The notes under the pieces are model-generated. The model was given only the letters and a program-made list of their open reading frames with translations, did no database searches and was not told the origin of the DNA. The position numbers and the translations under genes are program-made. From positions 3,162,001 to 3,226,000 of the forward strand of contig NZ_AP026978.1 of assembly GCF_027924405.1 (NCBI RefSeq): a DNA stretch of 64,000 nt. Direction: 5' to 3'. The stretch comes from Nocardia sputorum (lineage in GTDB: Bacteria; Actinomycetota; Actinomycetes; Mycobacteriales; Mycobacteriaceae). Positions within the stretch are counted from its first letter, which is position 1, and every line of letters begins with the position of its first letter. Of this stretch, positions 58,336 to 64,000 are shown piece after piece.

Positions 58336-58809
58336 ATGACCGCGCAGAAGACCACCGTACGCACCAGCGCCAAGACCAAGGCCTCCGTCGGATTCACCGA
58401 CGAGGAACGAGCCGCGATGAAAGAGCACGCCGCAGAGCTGAAGACGGCCGCGCGCCGGGGCTCGCGGGCGGCGAAGGCGGACGGGGAGAACGACGTGCTC
58501 GCGAAGATCGCCGGGATGTCGGAATCCGACCGTGTCATGGCGGAGCGGCTGCACGCCGTCGTCAAAGCCAGCGCTCCGGACCTGTCCCCGAAACTCTGGT
58601 ACGGCATGCCCGCGTACGCCAAGGACGGCAAGGTCGTCTGCTTCTTCCAGAGTGCGGCGAAGTTCAAATCGCGCTACGCCACCTTCGGTTTCAACGACAT
58701 CGCCAACCTCGACGACGGCACCATGTGGCCGACGACTTTCGCCCTGACGAAGCTGACCGCGGCCGACGAGGCGAGGATCGGCGATCTGGTGAAGAAGGCG
58801 GTGAGCTGA
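58336..58809 (+). CDS. DUF1801 (YdhG-like) protein
   Basis: A 157-residue protein. The DUF1801 domain is recognisable from LSPKLWYGMPAYAKDGKVVCFFQSAAKFKSRY-type sequence in the second half (about 80-150), starting with LWYGMPAYAKDGKVVCFFQ. The N-terminal third is Lys/Ala-rich and helical (TDEERAAMKEHAAELKTAARRGSR). A GAAGGAAA site precedes the ATG at 58336. It is probably co-transcribed with the VOC gene upstream. The family has a beta-sheet fold related to iron-chaperone frataxin-like proteins, without an established reaction. Confidence 0.85.
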   Translation: MTAQKTTVRTSAKTKASVGFTDEERAAMKEHAAELKTAARRGSRAAKADGENDVLAKIAGMSESDRVMAERLHAVVKASAPDLSPKLWYGMPAYAKDGKVVCFFQSAAKFKSRYATFGFNDIANLDDGTMWPTTFALTKLTAADEARIGDLVKKAVS

Positions 58810-58837
58810 CCACCGCGCCCGCCACTGCCGCAGCGCT

Positions 58838-58875
58838 GTTCGGTTCCACACTCTCACGCCTGGATGGAACCGAAC
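58838..58875. terminator. Inverted repeat, probable bidirectional terminator
   Basis: An 11-bp perfect stem (58838-58848 with 58865-58875) and a 16-nt loop lie between the converging DUF1801 gene (stop 58809) and the E2 gene (stop 58972). Confidence 0.55.
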
Positions 58876-58971
58876 TTGCGTGCCGCGCGTCCTACTGAGT
58901 AGCTATGGAAGAGGGCGATCGCTGCGGTGCGGCGTTCGCTGGAACCGCGGCGGGCGAACGGTCGGCCGACG

Positions 58972-60240
58972 TCAGGTCACGATGCGGAGGGGATGTTCGA
59001 GCAGCTCTTTCAGCTGCTGCAGGAACTGCGCGGCCACGGCACCGTCGATGACGCGGTGGTCGGCGGACATGGTGACGCGCAGGATCTTCCGGGTCACCAC
59101 ATGGCCGTCGTCCAGGCGCAGTTCGTCGGTGGCGGCCCCGACGGCCAGGATGGCGGCCTCCGGCGGGTTGATCACGGCGGTGAAGTGCTCGATACCGAAC
59201 ATTCCCAGGTTGGAGATGGTGAAGGTGCCGCCGCTCATTTCGTCGGCGCGCAACTTGCGCTCGCGGGCGCGTTCGGCTTTCTCACGACTTTCGGCGGCGA
59301 TCTGCGACACGCTCTTTCGATCCGCGTCGCGCAACACCGGGACGAGGAGCCCTGCGGGCGTCGCGACCGCCATGCCGAGGTGAACGCCATGGTGCCGCAA
59401 GAGCTTCTCACCCGCGAACGAGACATTGACCGAAGGATTGCTCCGCAGCGTCACGGCGACGGCTTTGATCAGCAGATCGTTCACGCTGACCTTCGTGCCG
59501 GTCGGTGCCAGGGTGTCGTTCACCTGGGCACGGAACCCGAACAGCTCGGTCACATCGATCGCGGCGGTTAGATAGATGTGCGGAGCCTGCTGTTTGCTCT
59601 CGGTGAGTCGCGTGGCCGACACCCGTTGGATGCCGGTCAGCGGAACTTCCTCGTAGTCGCCCTGGGCCGAAGCCGAGAATTTCGCCGTGGGAGCGGGGGC
59701 GGCTGGGGTCGGTAGGTCGACTTGGGCTGCGCGGTGGGCGGACTCGACGTCCTGGCGAATGACACGTCCGCCCGGACCGGTGCCCACCACGCGCGAGATG
59801 TCGACACCGAGTTCGTCGGCGATCTTGCGCGCCAGCGGCGACGACTTCTTCCGGTCCGCCGTTCCGCGGGAGTCGGCGACGGATTCGCGGACGGGGGCAG
59901 CCGCAACCGCACGAGTATCCGGCACGGCCCCGTTATCGCGGGCAGCCTGCGCGATGACGGCCGGGGCGGGTGCGCTAACGCTCGAGCCGTTCGCGGCGGC
60001 TCCACTGCCGTCGCCGATGAGCCCGATGGGCGTCCCGATCGGCACCCGCGCACCCTCTGCGGCGAGGATCTGCTCGAGCACGCCGTCGTCGTAGGCCTCC
60101 AGTTCCATGAGGGCCTTGTCGGTTTCGATCTCCGCGAGGACTTCGCCTCGCTCGACCGGCTCGCCCACCTGCTTGAGCCAGGAGACGATGACGCCTTCCT
60201 CCATGGTGTCGGAGAGGCGGGGCATGGTGATTTCGGGCAT
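58972..60240 (-). CDS. Dihydrolipoamide acyltransferase (E2) of a 2-oxoacid dehydrogenase complex
   Basis: A 422-residue E2 core protein. There is one lipoyl domain (1-80) with lipoate Lys42 in ETDKALMELE, an Ala/Pro-rich linker, a peripheral-subunit-binding domain (about 130-165: SPLARKIADELGVDISRVVGTG), and the catalytic acyltransferase domain (about 195-422) with His395 and Asp399 in DHRVIDG. It moves the acyl group from the E1-formed lipoyl thioester to CoA. It is the last gene of the E3-E1alpha-E1beta-E2 unit, 19 nt after E1beta. A pyruvate or acetoin complex fits better than a branched-chain one by the E1 sequences. Confidence 0.93.
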   Translation of the reverse strand: MPEITMPRLSDTMEEGVIVSWLKQVGEPVERGEVLAEIETDKALMELEAYDDGVLEQILAAEGARVPIGTPIGLIGDGSGAAANGSSVSAPAPAVIAQAARDNGAVPDTRAVAAAPVRESVADSRGTADRKKSSPLARKIADELGVDISRVVGTGPGGRVIRQDVESAHRAAQVDLPTPAAPAPTAKFSASAQGDYEEVPLTGIQRVSATRLTESKQQAPHIYLTAAIDVTELFGFRAQVNDTLAPTGTKVSVNDLLIKAVAVTLRSNPSVNVSFAGEKLLRHHGVHLGMAVATPAGLLVPVLRDADRKSVSQIAAESREKAERARERKLRADEMSGGTFTISNLGMFGIEHFTAVINPPEAAILAVGAATDELRLDDGHVVTRKILRVTMSADHRVIDGAVAAQFLQQLKELLEHPLRIVT

Positions 60241-60259
60241 GTATGCGTCCTCTGGTGTC

Positions 60260-61252
60260 TCAGCGCCGCTTGCCGACGGCCGTGAGGGTTTCCACGGCGG
60301 CGGTGTACAGCGAATCGGCCGACGGCAGGGCGAGCCGTTCGAGCGGCTTGGCGTAGGGGAGCGGCACTTCGGCCATGGCCACCCGGCGCACCGGGGCGTC
60401 CAGATAGTCGAAGGCGCCGTCGGAGATGGAGGCGGCGACCTCTGCGCCGATACCGTAGGTGAGCCAGTCGTCCTCGCCGATCACGGCGCAGCCGGTCTTG
60501 CGGACGGACTCGACGAGGGTGGCGCGGTCCAGCGGACGAAGGCTGCGCAGGTCGACGACCTCGGCCGAGAAACCGTCGGCGGCGAGGCGTTCGGCGACCT
60601 CCGAGCACACCGTGGCCATACGGGAGTAGCCGATCAGCGTGATGTCGGAGCCGGTCCGCGTAACCGCGGCCTTGCCGATCTGCGCGGCCGGAAGATCCTC
60701 CGGCACTTCGCCTTTGGTGTTGTAGAGCGAGAGGTTTTCCAGGAACAGCACCGGATCGTCGTCTTCGATGGCGGCCTTGAGCAGCGCTCGCGCGTCGGCC
60801 GGGGTGCTCGGCGCGACCACTTTCAAGCCTGGCACGAACGCGTAGTACAGCTCCACGTTCTGCGAATGCGTCGCGCCGAGCTGTTGGCCGCCGCCGCCCG
60901 GGGTGCGGATGACCATCGGCACGCTGGTCTGGCCGCCGAACATGCCGTAGATCTTCGCGGCGTGGTTGACGATCTGATCCAGCGCCAGCAGCGAGAAGTT
61001 GATCGTCATGATCTCGACGACCGGACGCAGGCCGAGCATGGCGGCACCGATGGCGGCGCCGACGAAGCCCTCTTCGGCGATGGGAGTGTCGCGTACCCGC
61101 TTCTCGCCGAATTCGGCCAGCAGTCCGGCGGTGATCTTGTAGGAGCCTTCGAAGACGCCGATCTCCTCCCCGATGAGGAAGACATCGTCGTCGCGCCGCA
61201 TCTCCTCGCGGAGGGTTTCGCGCAGCGCTTCACGATAGGTCATGACAGCCAC
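60260..61252 (-). CDS. 2-oxoacid dehydrogenase E1 component, beta subunit (PdhB-like)
   Basis: A protein of about 330 residues. The N-terminal pyrimidine-binding domain has DVFLIGEEIGVFEGSYKITA with the conserved Glu, followed by RVRDTPIAEEGFVGAAIGAA and the TPGGGGQQLGATHSQ loop; the C-terminal transketolase-type domain has EVVDLRSLRPLD. It forms the alpha2beta2 E1 with the upstream gene product. GTG at 61252, with AAGGA 8 nt before it, was chosen; ATG at 61243 is the alternative. It starts 10 nt after the E1alpha stop, so expression is tightly linked. Confidence 0.93.
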   Translation of the reverse strand: MAVMTYREALRETLREEMRRDDDVFLIGEEIGVFEGSYKITAGLLAEFGEKRVRDTPIAEEGFVGAAIGAAMLGLRPVVEIMTINFSLLALDQIVNHAAKIYGMFGGQTSVPMVIRTPGGGGQQLGATHSQNVELYYAFVPGLKVVAPSTPADARALLKAAIEDDDPVLFLENLSLYNTKGEVPEDLPAAQIGKAAVTRTGSDITLIGYSRMATVCSEVAERLAADGFSAEVVDLRSLRPLDRATLVESVRKTGCAVIGEDDWLTYGIGAEVAASISDGAFDYLDAPVRRVAMAEVPLPYAKPLERLALPSADSLYTAAVETLTAVGKRR

Positions 61253-61262
61253 GGTGAGGTCC

Positions 61263-62408
61263 TTAAGCGGTGAAGAGCGGGTCGGCGGGCAGGCGGCGCG
61301 AGTCGCCGGCCACGGGCGTCGCGTAGGTGAAGTCGAACAGGCTCGACGGCTCGGGATGCGGGCTGGCGTCGGCGAATTCCACCGCCGCGGCGACCCCGGC
61401 GGCCACCTCGGCGTCGAGCGCGGCCACGGACTGATCGTCCAGCACACCGGCGGCCAGCAGTGCGTCACGCCAGCGGTCGACGGGATCGTTGCTCCGGGCG
61501 GTCGCCACCGCTTCCTCGGTGCGATATTTCGCCGGGTCGACCACGGAATGACCCTTGAGACGGTGACTGACCGCCTCGAGCAGCGCGGGTTTGCGCTCCC
61601 GCCGCGCGGTTTCGATCAGCTCACCGGCCATCTCGCGGACGGCGAGGACATCGGTGCCGTCCACGCGCTCGCCACGCATGCGGTAGGAGGCGGCGCGCTT
61701 CCACAGATCCGGTTCCGCGGAGGAGCGTTCGACCGTGGTGCCCATCCCGGTCTGGTTGTTGATCACCAGGAACACCACCGGCAGGTTCCACAGGGCCGCG
61801 ATGTTCAGCGACTCGTGGAAGGCACCGATGTTCGTCGTGCCCTCGCCCATCTGGCACACCACCACGTCGTCGCCGCCGCGGTAGTCGATGGCCAGCGCCG
61901 CGCCGACGGCCAGCGGAACCTGGCCGCCCACGATGGCATAACCGCCGAGCATGCGGGTCGCGGTGTCGTACATGTGCATGGAACCGCCCCAGCCCTTCGA
62001 GGTGCCGGTGGAACGGCCGTACAGTTCCGCCATGACCCGGCCGGGCTCGATGCCTTTGGCCAGCGCGTAGCCGTGCTCGCGGTAGTTGGTGAACAGATAG
62101 TCGGTGGGGCGCATGGCCGCGCCGAGCCCGACCACGGTGGCCTCTTCACCCAGGTTGAGATGGCAGTATCCGCCGATCTTGGCTTGCTGGTAGCTCTGCG
62201 CGGTGCGCTCCTCGAAGCGGCGCACGAACAGCATGTCGCGGTAGAGCCCGCGTAGCGTATCGGGATCCTCGGCAGCGAGGCGTGCGTCGGCCTGATCCAT
62301 CGAGGTTTGCGCGGGGCCGCCGTTCGTCCGGCTCGGTGCGGGGGACTGTATGGCCTCGGGCCGCGTCGTCTTGCGGCTCGTTTTGCGAGAGGTGGTGCTG
62401 GTGGTCAC
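61263..62408 (-). CDS. 2-oxoacid dehydrogenase E1 component, alpha subunit (PdhA-like)
   Basis: A 381-residue protein. The thiamine diphosphate motif is MGEGTTNIGAFHESLNIAAL through VFLVINN (the usual GDG is GEG here). The phosphorylation-loop region RMRGERVDGTDVLAVRE and the regulatory-site-like HRLKGHSVVDP are present, with YREHGYALAKG earlier for substrate binding. It decarboxylates a 2-oxoacid, most likely pyruvate or acetoin-type substrate. The first 40 residues are a Ser/Thr/Arg-rich extension before DQADARLAAEDPD. The GTG at 62408, preceded by GAGGAGA, was chosen over a TTG at 62423 that overlaps the E3 stop. Confidence 0.92.
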   Translation of the reverse strand: MTTSTTSRKTSRKTTRPEAIQSPAPSRTNGGPAQTSMDQADARLAAEDPDTLRGLYRDMLFVRRFEERTAQSYQQAKIGGYCHLNLGEEATVVGLGAAMRPTDYLFTNYREHGYALAKGIEPGRVMAELYGRSTGTSKGWGGSMHMYDTATRMLGGYAIVGGQVPLAVGAALAIDYRGGDDVVVCQMGEGTTNIGAFHESLNIAALWNLPVVFLVINNQTGMGTTVERSSAEPDLWKRAASYRMRGERVDGTDVLAVREMAGELIETARRERKPALLEAVSHRLKGHSVVDPAKYRTEEAVATARSNDPVDRWRDALLAAGVLDDQSVAALDAEVAAGVAAAVEFADASPHPEPSSLFDFTYATPVAGDSRRLPADPLFTA

Positions 62409-62419
62409 GGCGGGTCTCC

Positions 62420-63871
62420 TCAACGCTTCCTGGGCGCGATGTGCACGGGCAGTCCGAGTCCGGCCAGGGCCGCCTCCATGCCGATCTCGCCGAGGGTCGG
62501 GTGGGCGTGGATGGTGTCGGCGAGTTCGTCGAGGGTCGCCTCCAGCGAGATGGCCAGTGCGCCTTCGGCGATCAGGTCACTGGCCGACGGGCCGATGATG
62601 TGCACGCCGAGCACTTCGCGATGCCGCCGTCCGGCAACGATCTTGACGAAGCCCTCGGTGTCGCCGAAGGTCTGGGCCCGGCCGAGTGCCGCGAAGGGGA
62701 AACGCGCGGTGACGACGTCGTGCCCGGCGGCGCGGGCCTTCGCCTCGGTGAGCCCGACGCCGGCGATCTCGGGGTGGGTGAAGGTGGCGGCGGGGATCGC
62801 GGTGTAGTCGATGCGCGCCGGCTGACCGGCGATCGCATCGGCGGCTGTGAGCCCCTGATGCGAGGCGACGTGCGCGAGCAGGGCGCGTCCGGTGACGTCT
62901 CCGATGGCGTAGACGTGCTCGACTCCGGTACGCAGTTGCTCGTCGACGGGGATGAAACCGCGAGTGTCGGTGCTGATTCCGGCGATGTCCAAGCCGAGGT
63001 CGGCGGTGTTGGGACGGCGTCCGACGCCGACCAGCACCACGTCCGCGTCGAGTTCCCGAGCGTGCTCGCCTGCCACGGTCACCCGCAACGCGTCGGTCTG
63101 CGCGATCGACTCGACCGTGGAACCGGTGAGCACGGTGATGCCCCGCTTGGTGAACGACCGCCCCAGGGCGGCGCCCACCTCGGCGTCCTCCAGCGGGACC
63201 AGGGTGTCCTGCATCTCGACGATGGTGACCTGGGAGCCGAAACCGGCGAACAGGCTGGCCCATTCCGCGCCGACCGCGCTGCCGCCGATGACGACCAGTC
63301 GTGCGGGCACCTCGGTCAGCCCGAAGGCGCCGTCGGAGGTGATGACGCCCGGCAGGTCCGCGCCCGGAATCGGCAACCGCGCCGGCACCGATCCCGTCGC
63401 GATGATCACATCCTTCGCGCTGATCGTGCGGGTGGCGGTCGCGGTCGGTGCGGCGGCATAGCGGGGGCCGCCGGGGAAGATCGGTGATCGACCCGTCTCG
63501 AACACTTCGACACCGGTCGGGCCGGTGAAGCGGGCGTGCCCCTCGATCACCGTGACACCGTTCGCGGCGAGCAGGCTCGCCACACCGTCGGTGAGTTGCT
63601 TGACGATGCCGTCTTTGCGCTGGCGCACCGCGGCGAAGTCATAGCGCACGTTGTCGGCGTAGACGCCGAAATCCGCTGCGCTGGTGAGGGTCTGGAAGAT
63701 CTCCGCCGAGCGCAGCATCGCTTTGGTCGGGATGCAGCCCCAGTTCAGGCAGACTCCGCCCGGACGCTCCTTCTCCACCAAGCCGACGCGCAGGCCGCGT
63801 TGGGCCGCGCGGATGGCCGCGACATATCCGCCCGGCCCGCCGCCGACCACCAGTAGATCGAAATCCGGCAC
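62420..63871 (-). CDS. lpdA: Dihydrolipoyl dehydrogenase (E3)
   Basis: A 483-residue FAD- and NAD-dependent disulfide reductase that reoxidises the E2 lipoyl group. FAD is held by LLVVGGGPGGYVAAIRAA, the redox-active disulfide is in GGVCLNWGCIPTKA (Cys-x4-Cys), the NAD site is LVVIGGSAVGAEWASLF, a second FAD contact is HVYAIGDVTG, and the catalytic His-Glu pair is in IHAHPTLGE near the C-terminus. GTG at 63871, with GAGGAG 8 nt upstream, gives the canonical start; the frame to 63961 is longer but not coding. It is the first gene of the operon, 12 nt before E1alpha. Confidence 0.95.
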   Translation of the reverse strand: MPDFDLLVVGGGPGGYVAAIRAAQRGLRVGLVEKERPGGVCLNWGCIPTKAMLRSAEIFQTLTSAADFGVYADNVRYDFAAVRQRKDGIVKQLTDGVASLLAANGVTVIEGHARFTGPTGVEVFETGRSPIFPGGPRYAAAPTATATRTISAKDVIIATGSVPARLPIPGADLPGVITSDGAFGLTEVPARLVVIGGSAVGAEWASLFAGFGSQVTIVEMQDTLVPLEDAEVGAALGRSFTKRGITVLTGSTVESIAQTDALRVTVAGEHARELDADVVLVGVGRRPNTADLGLDIAGISTDTRGFIPVDEQLRTGVEHVYAIGDVTGRALLAHVASHQGLTAADAIAGQPARIDYTAIPAATFTHPEIAGVGLTEAKARAAGHDVVTARFPFAALGRAQTFGDTEGFVKIVAGRRHREVLGVHIIGPSASDLIAEGALAISLEATLDELADTIHAHPTLGEIGMEAALAGLGLPVHIAPRKR

Positions 63872-64000
63872 TCGTGGTGCTCCTCGTCCTCGATGATTGG
63901 ATCCTCCGCCGGTTGTGGGGTGGATCATCGCTATCGAGTGTTGCCGCAGCGGAGTGCACAAACAATCGCCACGAAGCCCAGCAGTGCGGTTTCCGAATTG

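Overview
The window is GC-rich actinobacterial chromosome, most likely Nocardia or a close mycolate-containing relative. The basis is strong G/C at third codon positions, GTG starts, frequent 1-4 nt stop/start overlaps, a furA-katG pair with a mycobacterial-type furA promoter, a DosR/DosS pair beside Acg-type nitroreductases, and a large NRPS. I see no tRNA, rRNA, CRISPR array, insertion sequence or integrase.

Layout. 1-11.1 kb: end of a uppP-like gene, a 2382-residue NRPS on the minus strand with modules A-T / C-A-T / C plus a vestigial A, a small secreted protein, a GntR/FadR regulator with a cache-domain protein, and a small hypothetical. 11.1-17.6 kb: a complete D-glucarate catabolic locus (dehydrogenase and dehydratase leftward; LysR regulator, MFS transporter and glucarate dehydratase rightward). 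17.7-19.9 kb: two related anchored/soluble proteins and a PlsC-like acyltransferase. 19.9-23.7 kb: four overlapping genes for membrane proteins and a cupredoxin-like lipoprotein. 23.7-31.2 kb: an accessory island bounded by a perfect 26-bp direct repeat, with decayed coding fragments, small hypotheticals, a P450-terpene synthase pair and a LuxR-type ATPase regulator. 31.3-38.9 kb: a methyltransferase, devS/devR (dosS/dosR), a DUF2267 protein, two Acg-type nitroreductases and two small membrane proteins, with several DosR-box-like sites. 38.9-43.7 kb: epoxide hydrolase, WYL regulator, a frameshifted VOC gene, an MBL-fold hydrolase and PhoU. 43.9-46.7 kb: katG and furA. 47-54.9 kb: zinc alcohol dehydrogenase with an SRPBCC protein, enoyl-CoA hydratase, DJ-1/PfpI protein, an orphan ABC binding lipoprotein, an MFS exporter and a YiiX-like permuted NlpC/P60 protein. 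54.9-63.9 kb: a second LuxR/NB-ARC regulator, a VOC and a DUF1801 protein, and a four-gene 2-oxoacid dehydrogenase operon (E3-E1alpha-E1beta-E2).

How the genes work together. The glucarate genes take imported D-glucarate to 2-oxoglutarate in three steps. The terpene synthase and P450 form a two-gene cyclase/oxidase pathway in the island. DevS/DevR probably control the nitroreductases and small membrane proteins under hypoxia or redox stress. FurA controls katG. The dehydrogenase operon feeds an acyl-CoA, probably acetyl-CoA, into central metabolism.

The most unusual items are the direct-repeat-bounded terpene island, the NRPS ending in an A-domain remnant with no thioesterase, and the four-gene membrane/cupredoxin operon of unknown function.
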